Below, one piece after another: positions 11,673 to 24,016 of a DNA stretch of 64,000 nt. The stretch is from Linanthus parryae (Eukaryota; Streptophyta; Magnoliopsida; Ericales; Polemoniaceae). Below the pieces are notes generated by a model that was not told the DNA's origin, did no database searches, and saw only the letters and a program-made list of their open reading frames with translations. The stretch's first letter is position 1. Each line of letters opens with the position of its first letter. Both the position numbers and the translations under genes were made by a program. Location: assembly GCA_023055425.1 (NCBI GenBank), contig JALGPY010000001.1:113875057-113939056 (forward strand), read 5' to 3'.

Positions 11673-13314
11673 TTAGAATTCTACAAAAGGAAAATACGCA
11701 AGTTTTAGTATTTGTGAATTTTTGACTATATTCAATGATGGCTAGTTTATCAAATATAGCTCCCACTATTTTTCTACGGATTAATAACCCTCAAGATATT
11801 AATGCCGAAAATATCCTTATATTTTCTAGTGGGCTAAGATCCATGTTTCATCTCCTTATGAGCTTGCTTTGGCAAGTCACCCATAATTTGACTACTTTAG
11901 GTAGGAACGATTCCAATTGCATCCCTTATGCAACTCTTGGTTCAATTGGGCAAATAACTCCTTATATATCCATCCATATGGATAATCCCAATTGATTGGC
12001 TCTAGGTTTCTTAATCATATTAATTGCCTAGTTGGGTTTAACCTCTTATTTAAACAATTGCACACGAGGTGTGCCATCGCATTCCATCATTATGAACCAA
12101 GTCGCCATGCTTTGGCACGCACGAACTTGATAAATAATGATGATAATGAGTGTTTAAATAACGAGAAGGCAAGAACACAATATTTGAATTTTGAGGGATT
12201 TTAAATTCAATTTTAATTGTTTTGTTGATCAAAATCAACTAATCTATCTATTTTGAGTTTGGGAAAAACTCCAAATAATAGATCCGGGTTGTCTAATTAT
12301 CTTATTATCCTAATTGCTATGCATCATCCATACACCAACCACACAATAATAAGACAATAAAGTAAACAACCACAAAACAAAAAATTAAACGCGATGTGGA
12401 TATGGCCTTTTCTAACTAAGACAATTCTAAGACAATGGAATTATCTATGAACCCTAAAAGCAAAAACATCTCCATGCGTCTTGATCTTTTGGTCCATCCT
12501 TCATACTCATGTGGAATGCTTCATGCTCCATGCTCCATCTTTTGTGGCTCCTTTTGGCTTTTGGGCTTCTTTTCTTCAATCTTCGCTAACAATCTACTTT
12601 ATCTAGCACTAGTTAACTTCTATACTAAATAAAATAAATCTCACAAGTTGAGGAAAAAAATTGGCACGCAAGCCATAAAACCCTAATTAATTATTACAAT
12701 TAATTGATCAGCTCGCAGGCCGTAAACCAAACCACAAAATTAAACATCCACATCAAACCACATCCTAAGGCCATATCCAATCACCATGCGAATTGCACAT
12801 AAACAGTTAAAATCCAATTTTAACGCGCTTGGTCAATTTTAATTGATTTCAGGATTTCTAGGGTTAAAACGGTCCATGGGCCCAACAATCAAATTGCCTG
12901 GGCCCAAAAAGGTAAACCATAAGGCCCTAGGGCCGGCCCGGCCCATAACCCACGCGGCTAGGCCACGGGCTAGGGCGGCCAAGCTTGGGCAGCAAGCAAG
13001 AGGGGCGGTCCCCTACGGGGGCCGAACCTCCTTGAGGGAGTTGTTTTCCTGCTTGGTGCCCAAGTTTGGTTGTTTCCTTGTTTTGGGAGAACTCCTTCTT
13101 CCCCAAGGATGCCCAAAGCCTAGATCTAAGATCCTAAAATTTCTCAAACTCACCAATTCATGCATCCAATGCAAAAATTAGATCTTGTAATGATAGATTA
13201 TTGACAAATTGCATCCCATGCTTGATTTGTCTTGTTTTACGCGATAAACAATCAATTCAAGGTGTAAAACAACTAAAACGTAACACATAAACCACGTTTA
13301 TGCTCTACAACCTG
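11673..13314 (-). other. Untranslated leader of copia C
   Basis: Homologous to the leaders of A and B in reverse orientation. It includes the GC-rich block (about 12900-13040) and the hairpin sequence at 11863-11876. Reading frames here are not conserved between copies, so I treat it as non-coding. Confidence 0.7.
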
Positions 13315-13327
13315 GCTCTGATACCAC
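13315..13327 (-). other. Primer binding site of copia C
   Basis: The minus strand reads GTGGTATCAGAGC next to the 5' LTR. It is complementary to the 3' end of initiator Met tRNA. Confidence 0.88.
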
Positions 13328-14751
13328 TGTTGGGTTATGAATCATGGATGCACAACGGAAACAAAATTAACCATGCAAAACCCTCCAAGGATCACAAGTC
13401 AAGAGACATAACGATGGTAAAGGAAGAAATCAATAACACACCTTAGGGTTCTCCTTTGATGACTTCAAACGCGAATTGTGTCACGTTCTCTATGGTTGAT
13501 CCACGTCTAGAGTTGATTCCTAGATCTCCCACTCCTTGGTGATAGCGCGGAAAGAGGAAGATGAAGAAGAATCACGCAAAACGAGACGAACCAAAGGAGG
13601 TTTTGGCCTCCTTTGGGGCCAACGGGGACGGGGCGGCGAGCTAGGGGGCGGGCGGCTCCTTAGCTTGTTGCTCTCTCTCCTTTTGTTCTTTCCCACTCTT
13701 GTTATGTTCAATTATGAGCATAAGTCATGGGAAGGAAGGAAGGAAGGTCCTTTATATAGTCCAACAACTCCTTGCCAACTACCTAAAGGACTTATTCTAG
13801 TCCTACTAGAATTCAATTTAGTCCCTTCCTTGCAAATTAGTCCCTACTAAGTTTGCAAGGTTTTGCAAAGTGATCCTTCTAATTAATTAATCCAATTAAT
13901 TAATTCCCAAATCTAGTTCAACTCTATATAGCGTGTGACCCCATAGGTTCTATCTAGTTGGTAGCAACTATTTGCTAATATGGAGCGGTTTCTAGCAAAA
14001 CATCCATTCGAGCCAACTAATAGAATAGTCATCTTGACAACCTTTGTACAAGTAATTGTCTCACCCCTTCTTCTCTATATCCGTATTGGACAAGAGACAT
14101 ACAAGTCACACTCGTATATCCAATCCATAGTTTCTCGATCCATGAGAATAGCCTTATTCGTGCAAATAACATCAATATCCCATATTAATTTATTTGAGTC
14201 TGGCCAGACATTCTATAAGCACTATCCCTCGAGTGGCCTAGGATATTTTCTCCCGTTATGTGGGAGGGAAAAATTCTATCTACGTCCACTACGATATCTA
14301 AGCTTGCTTCTTATTGTATCCAGTACACGCCTTTATAACTACCCAGTTACGGTGTAGCGTTTAACGCTACCAAAATCACAATAATCCACAAATAGAATAT
14401 CTAGTGACTTCAAGTCTAAGGATGACAATGCCATTGCACCGCGAGAAGCGCTTGTGACTCAACATAACGTGTATGAAGCCTTCTCGGAGATGGGTCAATC
14501 CAGTGCGACATTACCCCTAATGCACACCTATGTGTTGGATCATGATATCTCCATATCAATCCAACCCCATACTAGTCTATAGATGATTGTCCCATTAATC
14601 ATTATACTGGACTAGGGATATTAAAGATAAACAACACAATTGTAAATCTAAGGACTTCATTATATTAAATATCCAATAGATAATAAATGAATTTCTAGCA
14701 ACAAATAAATTCATAATAAACTAGATTGCCTCTAGGGTATCTATTCCAACA
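13328..14751 (-). repeat. 5' LTR of copia C
   Basis: It pairs with 6280-7706 and is followed by the AGAAT target duplication at 14752-14756. A minus-strand TATA box lies at 13751-13758. Confidence 0.92.
13751..13758 (-). promoter_or_regulatory. TATA box of copia C 5' LTR
   Basis: The plus strand reads TTTATATA (minus strand TATATAAA) in the same GGACTATATAAAGG context as the other copies. This is the LTR that would drive the C transcript. Confidence 0.65.
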
Positions 14752-14756
14752 AGAAT

Positions 14757-15706
14757 TTGTCCCTCCCACATAACGGGAGCAAATATCCTAGGCCACTCGA
14801 GGGATAGTGCTTATAGAATGTCTGGCCAGACTCAAATAAATCAATATTGGATATTGATGTTATTTTCACGAATAAGGCTATTCCCATGGATCGAGAAACT
14901 GTGGATTGGATATACGAGTGTGACTTGTATGTCTCGTGTCCAATCCGGATATTGAGACAAAGGGATGAGAAAATTACTTGTACAAGGTTTGTCAAGATGA
15001 CTATTCTATTAGTTGGCTAGAATGGATGTTTTGCTAGAAACCGCTCCATATTAGCAAATTGTTGCTACCAACTAGATAGAACCTATGGGGTCACACGCTA
15101 TATAGAGTTGAGCTATATTTGGGAATTAATTAATTGGATTAATTAATTATAAGGATCACTTTGCAATACCTTGCAAACTTAGTAGGGACTAATTTGCAAG
15201 GAAGGGAGTAAATTGAATTCTAAGGACGAGAATAGGTCATTTAGGTAGTTGGCAAGGATTTGTTGGACTATATAAAGGACACTTCTTCCTTCCTTCCCAC
15301 ATTTATGACCTTATTGATCATAACTTGAGTGGGAGAGGAAAAAAAAGGAGAGAGCAAGCAAGCAAGAAAGGAGCCGCCGCCCCTCCCTCGTCGCCGCGCG
15401 TCCCCGTCGGCCATAAGGAGGTCGAACACCTCCTTGTTCGTCTCGTTTTGCGTGATTCTTCTTCCTCTTCCTCTTTCCGGGATAGCACCAAGGATTGGAA
15501 GATCTAGTATTCAACTCTAGGCGTGGATCAACTATAGAGAACGTGACACAATTCGCGCTTGAAGTCATCAAAGGAGAACCCAAAGGTGTGTTATTGATTT
15601 CTTCCTTTACCATCGTTATGTCTCTTGACTTGAGATCCTTGGAGGGTTTTGCATGGTTTATGATTGTTTGTGTTTCCGTTGCGCATCCATGAATCAAAAC
15701 CCTACA
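14757..15706 (+). repeat. 5' LTR of copia B, right segment
   Basis: It continues the LTR broken at 6279; the preceding AGAAT (14752-14756) is the duplicated target. It ends CCCTACA right before the PBS. TATA is at 15269-15276. It is homologous to about 21830-22792. Confidence 0.9.
15269..15276 (+). promoter_or_regulatory. TATA box of copia B 5' LTR
   Basis: TATATAAA in the family-conserved GGACTATATAAAGG context. U3 sequence upstream of it is now separated by the 8.5-kb element C. Confidence 0.6.
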
Positions 15707-15725
15707 GTGGTATCAGAGCCACATG
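15707..15725 (+). other. Primer binding site of copia B
   Basis: GTGGTATCAGAGCC directly follows the LTR end; it is the initiator Met tRNA complement. Confidence 0.88.
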
Positions 15726-17393
15726 TCGTAGAGCATAAACGTGGTTTATGTGTTACGTTTTGATAGTTTTACACCTTAAAATTGTTGTTTATCGCGTAAA
15801 ACAAGAAAAATCAAGCATGTGATGCAATTTGTCAATAATCTATCATAACAAGATATAGTTTTTGCATTGGATGCATGAATTAGTGAGTTTGAGAAATTTT
15901 AGGATCTTAGATCTACGGTTTGGGCATCCTTGGGGAAGAAGGAATTCTTTCCATACAAGGAAACAACCAAACTTGGGCACCAAGCAAGAGAGTATTTTTG
16001 GAAACAACTCCCAAAGGAGGTTCGCCCCCCCTAGGGGACCGCCCCCTCTTGCTTGCCGCCCAAGCAAGGCTCGGCTAAGGGTCCGGGGCAGCCCTAACCC
16101 GCGGCCTAGCCGCGTGGGCTAGGGGCCGGCCGTCCCAAGGCCTTTTCGATTCTCTTTTGGGCCCGGGCAATTGGATTGGTGGGCCCCATGGACCGTTTTA
16201 ACCCTAGAATATCCTAAAATCAATTAAAATTGACCAAGCGCGTTAAAATTGGATTTTAACTAGTTTATGTGCAAATCGCATGGTGATTGGATATGGCCTT
16301 AGGATGTGGTTTGATGTGGGTGTTTAATTTTTGTGGTTTGGTTTACAGCCTGCGAGTTGATCAATTAATTGTAATAATTAATTAGGGTTTTATGGCTTGC
16401 AAGCCATTTTTTTCTCAACTTGTGAGATTTATTTTATTTAGTATAGTTGTTAGCTAGTGCTAGATAAAGTAGATTGTTAGCCAAGATTGAAGAAAAGAAG
16501 CCCAAAGCCAAAAGGAGCCACAAAAGATGGAGCATGGAGCATGGAGTATTCCACATGATTATGAAGGATGGACCAAAAGATCAAGACGCATAGAGATGTG
16601 TTTGCTTTTAGGGTTCATAGATAATTCCATTGACTTGGAAATATCTTAGTCTAGAAAAGGCAATATCCACATCACGTTTTATTTATGCTTTGTGGTTGGT
16701 TATTTTATTGTCTTATTTTTTGTGGTTGGTGTATGGATGATGCATGCAATTAGGATAATAAGATAATTAGACAACCCGGATCTATTATTTGGAGCTGTGC
16801 CCAAACTCAAATAGATAGATTAGTTGATATTGATCAACGAAACAATTAAAATTGAATTTAAAATCCCTCAAAATTTAAATATTGTTTTCTTGCCTTCTCG
16901 TTATTTAAACACTCGTTATCATCATGATTTATCAAGGTCGTGCGTTTTAAAGCATGCCGACTTGGTTCATAATGATGGAATGCGATGGCACAAGCTAGTA
17001 ATGTGCAAATGTTTAAATAAGAGGTTGAACGCAACTAGACTATTAATATGATTAAGAAACCTAGAGGCAATCAATTGGGATTATCCATGCGGATGAATAA
17101 ATAAGGAGTTATTTGCCCAATTGAACCAAGAGTTACATAAGGGATGCAATTGGAATTGTTCCTACCTAAAGTAGTCAAATTATGGGTGACTTGCCAAAGC
17201 AAGCTCATAAGGAGATGAAACATGGATCCTGGCCCACTAGAAAATATAAGGATATTTTCCGCATTAATATCTTGAGGGTTATTAAGCCGTAGAAAAATAG
17301 TGGGAGCTATATTTGATAAACTAGTCATTATTGAATATAGTCAAAAATTCACAAATGCTAAAACTTGCGTATTTTCTTTTTGTGGAATTCCAA
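15726..17393 (+). other. Untranslated leader of copia B
   Basis: A 1.7-kb leader homologous to those of A and C. A GC-rich block lies at about 16020-16150, and the CTTGCCAAAGCAAG hairpin at 17190-17203. No conserved frame is seen. Confidence 0.7.
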
Positions 17394-18170
17394 ATGGCAA
17401 ACAACTCATCGAGTTCACAACATTCCCTACGATTTTCCCTTGAGAAGAACAAGCTCTCTGGAACCAACTTCCTTGATTGGTACAGAAACCTGAGAATCGT
17501 TCTCAAACAAGAGAAGAAACTGTACGCAATAGAGGAGGATGTTCCAGCAGGACCAGAGAACCAAACACCTGCAGCCCTAAAGGCGTATCAAAAGCGTGTT
17601 GATGACGCTAATGATGCGGCCTGCCTTATGCTATGCACCATAAATTCTGAGCTTCAGAAGCAACACGAAAACATGAATGCTGTCGATATGATCGAGCATC
17701 TGAAGCAGCTCTTCCAAGAGCAGGCAAGGGTTGAGAGGTATGAGGTCTCTAAGGCATTGTTCAAGTGTCATCTGGCAGAAGGGAACCCGGTGGGACCCCA
17801 TGTACTCCGAATGATCGGGTACTTGGAGAATCTCGCATGACTGGGGTTCCCGGTCGGCAAAGAGTTGGCAACCGATCTCGTGTTGCAATCGTTGCTTGAG
17901 AGTTATGGACAGTTCATCATGAACTATAACATGAACGAGATCGTGAAACCACTGCCATATTTGCTCAATATGTTGAGGACAGCTGAACAGAGCATCAACA
18001 AGGGTAAGGGAAAGGCCATTATGATGGTGCAGAAAGGAAAGGGCAAAAGGTTTGCCTCATCCTCCAAGGGCAAAGGCAAATCAGTTGCCAAGTCCAAGGC
18101 ACCTGCCCTTAAGCCTGTTGGTGGCATTGCCAAAGGTGTGACTAAAGGTGAGTGTCACTACTGCAAATAG
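17394..18170 (+). pseudogene. gag: Gag of copia B, with a nonsense codon and TAG in the zinc knuckle
   Basis: A 777-base gag starting MANNSSSSQ, with the NFLDWYRNLRIVLKQ motif and a Lys-rich basic tail. A TGA at 17838-17840 (Arg codon in C) truncates it. The reading continues in frame to TAG at 18168-18170 within the zinc knuckle, after CHYCK. Past the TAG the knuckle residues PGHSRRNC still follow in frame. Element C has the same TAG. Confidence 0.85.
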
Positions 18171-21100
18171 CCTGGACACTCGAGGAGGAACTGCCCAAAA
18201 TATTTGGAGGACAAGAGGCTTGGAATAGTGATTCCACCACCACCAGGTATTTTTGTTGTAGATGTCAATTTAACTGTCTCTACATCAAAGGTATTAGATA
18301 CTGGATGTGGATCTCACATTTTTCGAAATGTGCAGGATCTAAAGAGAAGTAGAAGATTGGCTAAATGGGAGATAGATTTGCGCGTTGGAAATGGAGCAAA
18401 AGTTGCTGCGTTGGCCGTGGGCGTATGCGAGCTATCTCTGCCTTCAGGATTAGTTTTAGAATTAAATAATTGCTATTTTGTGCCTGCTATGAGCATAAAC
18501 ATTATTTTTATTTCTTGTTTGGACAAGAAAAGTTTTATTATTTCAATAAAGAACAATTGTTGTTCCTTTTGTTTGAATAATATTCACTATTTTAGTGCGC
18601 AATTATTAAATGGACTGTATGTCCTTGATCTAAGCAATCCTGTCTACAACATTAATACCAAGCGGATTAAAATAAATGATTTAAATCCTGCTTACTTATG
18701 GCACTGTCGTTTAGGCCACATAAACGAGAAACGTGTATCTAGACTCCATAAAGATGGACTACTAGACTCATTTGATTTTGAATCATATGAGACATGTGAG
18801 GCTTGTTTATTGGTAAAAATGACAAAGTCCCCTTTCAATAAGAAAGGTGAGAGGACTAGTGAGCAATTGGCGCTCATACATACTGATGTGTGTGGGCCAT
18901 TTCCCACGCCTGCCAGAGGTGGTTACGTCTACTTCATTACATTTACTGATTATTACAGTAGATATGGATTTATGTACCTCATGAGGGCCAAATCTAATTC
19001 CTTTGAAGTGTTCAAAGAATTCAAGAATGAAGTAGAGAAGCAACTTGGCAAAAGTATCAAGGCTCTACGATCAGATCGTGGAGGAGAATACTTGAGCCAA
19101 GAGTTTGACGACTATCTTAGAGAGTGTGGGATCGTGTCCCAACTCACTCCACCCGGAACGCCACAATGGAATGGCGTGTCTAAGAGGAGGAATCGAACCT
19201 TATTGGATATGGTTCGATCTATGATGTGTCAAACCAATCTTCCATTATCGTTTTGGGGCCACGCTCTATTATGTGCAGCTTTCACCATTAACCGTGTTCC
19301 ATCTAATCAGTCATGAAGACACCACATGAGATGTGGAGTGGGAGGCTTCCCACACTGTGGTTCATGAGGATTTGGGGCTGCGATGTCTATGTAAAACGTT
19401 TACAAACAGACAAGCTAGGGACAAAGTCGGATAAGTGTAAGTTTGTGGGGTACCCTAAGGAAACTAAGGGTTACTACTTCTACAATCCAACCGAGAACAA
19501 AGTGTTTGTTGCTCGGACCGGCGTGTTTCTAGAAAGAGAGTTTGTCTCTAAAGAAGCAAGTGGGAGGACTGTAGAACTTGAAGAGATTTAAGGACCACAA
19601 ATCACTGAACCGATTATGGAACATGAGCAGGAACCACAAACGGTTGTGGAGCAGCCTGTTCCGGTAACACAAGAGCTTTGTAGATCTAGTAGAGTGCGCC
19701 AGGAACCCGAGAGGTATGGACTTCTCGTGACCTATTCCGGTGACACAATGCTCATAGATGATGAGCCTACTACCTATGAAGAGACTATGAAAGGCCTAGA
19801 CTCTCAGAAGTGGCTAGAAGCCATGAGATCCTAGATGGAATCCATGTATACCAACAAAGTATGGACTTTGGTGGAACCACCCGAAGGGGCGCGAAAAATA
19901 GGGTGCAAGTGGGTCTTCAAGAAGAAGATCGACATGGATGGTAATGTGATTACCTATAAGGGTCGATTGGTGGCTAAAGGATTCAGACAGATTCATGGTA
20001 TTGACTATGATGAAACATTTTCACCAGTCGCTATGACCAAATCCATCTGAATCCTACTTGCAATTGCAGCATACCATGACTATGAGATTTGGCAGATGGA
20101 TGTCAAAACAGCATTCCTTTATGGGAATCTCCTCGAGGACGTGTATATGATACAGCCGGAGGGTTTTGAGGATCCAAAGCAAGCCAACAAAGTCTGTAAA
20201 CTGCAACGATTCATTTATGGATTGAAGCAAGCTTCCAGGAGTTGGAATCGACGTTTTGATGAAGTATTCAAAGAGTTTGGCTTCATCAGAAACGAAGATG
20301 AGTCTTGTGTCTACAAGAAGGTTAGTGGGAGCTCTGTAGCTTTTCTGGTCTTGTATGTGGATGACATACTACTCATTGGAAACGACGTTCCCATGCTGCA
20401 ATCTGTTAAAGATTGGCTAGGGAAGTGTTTCTCAATGAAGGAATTAGGGGAAGCAGCCTATATACTCGGTATAAAGATCTATAGAGATAGATCTAAGAGA
20501 CTGCTAGGCCTAATTCAATGTACATATATTGACAAGGTGTTGAAACGGTTCAACATGCAAGATTCCAAGAAGGGATTCTTGCCCATGTCACATGGAATCA
20601 CTCTTTCGAAGAGTGGATATCGTTCCAATGAGATTGAGAAGGAACGCATGAGTAGAATTCCCTGTGCCTTGGCCATAGGATCTATCATGTACGCCATGTT
20701 ATGTACCAGACCAGATGTGTCATATGCCTTGAGTATGACAAGCAGATAGCAATCCAATCCAGGTGAGAGTCACTGGATTGCAGTCAAGAACATCCTAAAG
20801 TACTTGAGAAGAACTAAGGAGGCTTTTCTTGATATTTGGCAGTGAGGAAGAGTTGCGTGTAAGGGGTTACACTGATGCAAGCTTCCAAACTGACAGAGAT
20901 GACTTTAGATCACAGTCGGGATATGTGTTTTGCCTGAATGGAGCAGTGGTGAGCTGGAAGAGTTCCAAGCAAGAGACGGTGGCTGATTCTACAACAGAGG
21001 CTGAGTACATTGCTGCAAATGGAGCAGCGAAGGAAGGTGTTTGGATCTGAAAATTTGTTTCTGAACTTGGTGTGGTTCCTAGCATTGCGGATCCAGTCGA

Positions 21101-21344
21101 GTTGTATTGTGACAACACTGGGGCGACCGCGCAATCAAAGGAGCCTAGGTCACACCAGAAATCCAAGCACGTGCTCAGGAAGTTTCATCTGATTTGAGAT
21201 ATTATCGATAGAGGAGACGTTCGGATATGAAAGATTCCTACAGATGAGAATCTGTCAGAACCGCTTACAAAGCCGCTTACGCAATGGAAGAATGAAGGGA
21301 ACACTAGGAGTATGGGCATACGAGATGCGCCAGATTGGCTCTAG
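18171..21344 (+). pseudogene. pol: Pol of copia B, many stops and frameshifts
   Basis: All copia domains can be followed: protease (LDTGCGSH), integrase HHCC and DDE core, RT (DETFSPVAM, YVDDILL) and RNase H ([16 protein letters not shown]). Breaks seen against C and D are a 1-base deletion near 19306, stops at 19589-19591, 19832-19834, 20048-20050 and 20747-20749, a frameshift in the RNase H region near 20820, and a stop near 21048. The number of lesions is higher than in C, which agrees with B being older. Confidence 0.88.
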
Positions 21345-21347
21345 TGC

Positions 21348-21358
21348 AAGTGGGAGAC
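21348..21358 (+). other. Polypurine tract of copia B
   Basis: AAGTGGGAGAC abuts the 3' LTR; same tract as in A, C and D. Confidence 0.8.
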
Positions 21359-22792
21359 TGTTGGAATGGATGCCCTAGAGGCAATCTAGTTTAGTATGAA
21401 TTTATTTTTGGCTAGAGAATTCATTTATTATTTATTGGATATTTAATATAATGAAGTCCTTAGATTTACAATTGTGTTGTTTATCTTAAATATCCCTAGT
21501 CCAGTATAATGATTAACAGGACAATCATCTATAGACTAGTATTGTGTTGGATTGATATAGAGATATCATGATCCAACACATAGGTGTGCATTAAGGGTAA
21601 TGACGCACTAGATTGACCCATCTCTGACAAGGCTACATACACGTTATGATAAGTCACTAGCGCTTCTCGCGGTGCAATGGTATTGTCATCCTTAGACTTG
21701 AAGTCGCTAGATATTCTAGTTGTGGATTATTGTGATTTTGGTAGCGTTACAGGGTAGTTATAAAGGCGTGTACCGGATACAATAAGAAGCAATCTTAGAG
21801 ATCATAGTGGACGTAGATAGAATTTGTCCCTCCCACATAACGGGAGCAAATATCCTAGGCCACTCGAGGGATAGTGCTTATAGAATGTCTGGCCATACTC
21901 AAATAAATCAATATTGGATATTGATGTAATTTGCACGAATAAGCCTATTCCCATGGATCGAGAAACTGTGGATTGGATATACGAGTGTGACTTGTATGCC
22001 TCGTGTCCAATCCGGATATAAAGACAAAGGGATGAGACAATTACTTGTACAAGGTTTGTCAAGATGACTATTCTATTAGTTGGCTAGAATGGATGTTTTG
22101 CTAGAGACCGCTCCATATTAGCAAATTGTTGCTACCAACTAGATAGAACATATGGGTTCACACGCTATATAGAGTTGAGCTAGATATGGGAATTAATTAA
22201 TTGGATTAATTAATTAGAAGGATCACTTTGCAATACCTTGCAAACTTAGTAGGGACTAATTTGAAAGGAAAGGACTAAATTGAATTCTAGTAGGACTAGA
22301 ATAGGTCCTTTAGGTAGTTGGCAAGGATTTGTTGGACTATATAAAGGACATTCCTTCCTTCCTTCCCACACTTATGACATTATTGATCATAACTTGAGTG
22401 GGAGTGAACAAAAAGGAGAGAGCAAGCAAGCAAGAGAGGAGCCGCCGCCCCTCCCTCGCCGCCGCCGCCCCTCCCTCGCCGCCGCCCCTCCCTGTCGACC
22501 ACAAGGAGGCCGAACACCTCCTTGTTCGTCTGGTTTTGCGTGATTCTTATTCCTCTTCCTATTTTCGGGCTAGCACCAAGGATTGGAAGATCTAGTATTC
22601 AACTCTAGGCGTGGATCAAATATAGAATGTGACATAATTCGCGTTTGAAGTCATCAAAGGAGAACCCTAAGGTGTGTTATTGATTTCTTCCTTTACCATC
22701 TTTATGTATCTTGACTTGTGATCCTTGGAGGGTTTTGCATGGTTTATGATTGTTTGTGTTTCCGTTGCGCATCCATGAATCAAAACCCTACA
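21359..22792 (+). repeat. 3' LTR of copia B
   Basis: A 1434-base LTR from TGTTGGAATGG to CCCTACA, followed by CCTCG (22793-22797). TATA is at 22338-22345. A GCC/CCTCCCTCGCC expansion at about 22440-22498 is not matched in the B 5' LTR, where the corresponding stretch (about 15370-15408) is shorter. The loss of about 14 bases near 21748 (part of the conserved GCGTTAAACGC tract) is specific to this copy. Confidence 0.9.
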
Positions 22793-22797
22793 CCTCG

Positions 22798-24002
22798 AGG
22801 ATGTGTACATGACACAACCGGAGGGTTTTGAGGATCCAGAGAATGCCAATAAAGTCTGTAAGCTGCAAAGATCCATTTATGGATTAAAGCAAGCTTCTAG
22901 GAGCTGGAATCGACGTTTTGATGACGAGGTCAAAGAGTTTGGCTTCATCAAGAACGAATATGAGCCTTGTGTTTACAAGAAGGTTAGTGGGAGCTATGTA
23001 GTGTTCATGGTCTTGTATGTCGATGACATACTAATCATTGGAAACAACATTCCTACTTTGCAATCTGTTAAAGATTGGCTAGGAAAGTGTTTTGTAATGA
23101 AGGACTTAGGAGATGCAGCATATATACTTGGTATAAAGATCTATAGAGATAGATCTAGAAGGCTACTCGGCCTAAGTCAGAGTACATATATAGACAAGGT
23201 GTTGAAGAGGTTCAACATGCAAGATTCCAAGAAGGGATTCTTGCCCATGTCCCATGGAGTCACTCTTTCCAAGAATGAATGTCCCTCCAATGAGATTGAG
23301 AAGGACCGCATGAGTAGGATACCCTATGCTTCGGCCATAGGATCCATCATGTACGCCATGTTGTGTACTAGACCAGACGTATCATACGCGTTGAGTATGG
23401 TGAGAAGATATCAGTCTAATCCGGGTGAGAGTCACTGGATTGCTGTCAAAAACATCCTAAAGTACTTAAGAAGAACTAAGGATGCATTCTTGATATTTGG
23501 AGGAATGGAAGAGCTAAGTGTAATGGGTTACACTGATGGAAGCTTCCAAACCGACAAAGATGACTACATCGCAGTCTGGATACGTGTTTTGCCTGAATGG
23601 AGGAGCTGTGAGCTGGAAGAGTTCCAAGCAAGGGACAGTTGCCCATTCTACCACAGAAGCTGAGTACATTGCTGCTACGGAAGCAGCAAAAGAGGCAGTT
23701 TGGATAAAGAAGTTTATCACTGAGCTCGGTGTGGTCCCTAGCATCGTGGATCCATAGAGTTGTATTGTGACAAATCCAGGGCGATCGCACAAGCCAAGGA
23801 ACCGAGATCACACCAGAAATCAAAGCATGTACTTAGGAGATTCCATCTTATTCGTGATATGATCGATCGAGGAGATGTGAAGATGGGCAAGATTCCAACG
23901 GATGACAATTTTTCAGATCCGCTCACAAAACCTCTTGCGGAGCGAAAGCATGAAGGGCACGCCAGATCTATAGGCATACGAGATGCGCCATATTGGCTCT
24001 AG
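22798..24002 (+). pseudogene. pol: Pol of copia A, second part (RT and RNase H)
   Basis: The part takes up the A reading exactly where B interrupted it. RT motifs are LKQASRSWNRRF and YVDDILII; RNase H motifs are [16 protein letters not shown] and HVLRRFHLIRD. There is a frameshift near 23565 and a stop near 23755, with the last segment reading to 24002. Together with 3891-5799 it accounts for a full-length Pol line. Confidence 0.88.
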
Positions 24003-24005
24003 TGT

Positions 24006-24016
24006 AAGTGGGAGAC
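24006..24016 (+). other. Polypurine tract of copia A
   Basis: AAGTGGGAGAC directly before the 3' LTR. Confidence 0.8.

Larger units (their letters stand above)
6280..14751 (-). mobile_element. Ty1/copia element C (Angela/BARE-like), inserted in the 5' LTR of B
   Basis: C is an 8472-base element in reverse orientation, bounded by LTRs at 6280-7706 and 13328-14751 and by AGAAT at 6275-6279 and 14752-14756. Read on the minus strand it has 5' LTR, PBS, leader, gag, pol, PPT and 3' LTR. It is the youngest layer of the nest. A hand comparison of roughly the first 340 bases of the two LTRs gives about 14 differences, so it is not a brand-new insertion. Gag carries a 1-base insertion and pol at least one nonsense codon. 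Confidence 0.93.
5800..22792 (+). mobile_element. Ty1/copia element B (Angela/BARE-like), inserted in pol of A, itself hosting C
   Basis: The LTRs begin TGTTGGAATGGATGCCC and end CCCTACA. CCTCG flanks the element at 5795-5799 and 22793-22797, and the RT reading of A resumes directly after it. Its 5' LTR is split by element C. Internal order is PBS, leader, gag, pol, PPT. Without C the element is about 8.5 kb. The body has many stops and frameshifts, so it is dead. Confidence 0.92.

Noticed and set aside
15311..15697. 128-residue frame within the B LTR, and similar frames in other LTRs
   Set aside because: It lies in LTR sequence and is not kept in frame among the copies. It overlaps the promoter and U5.
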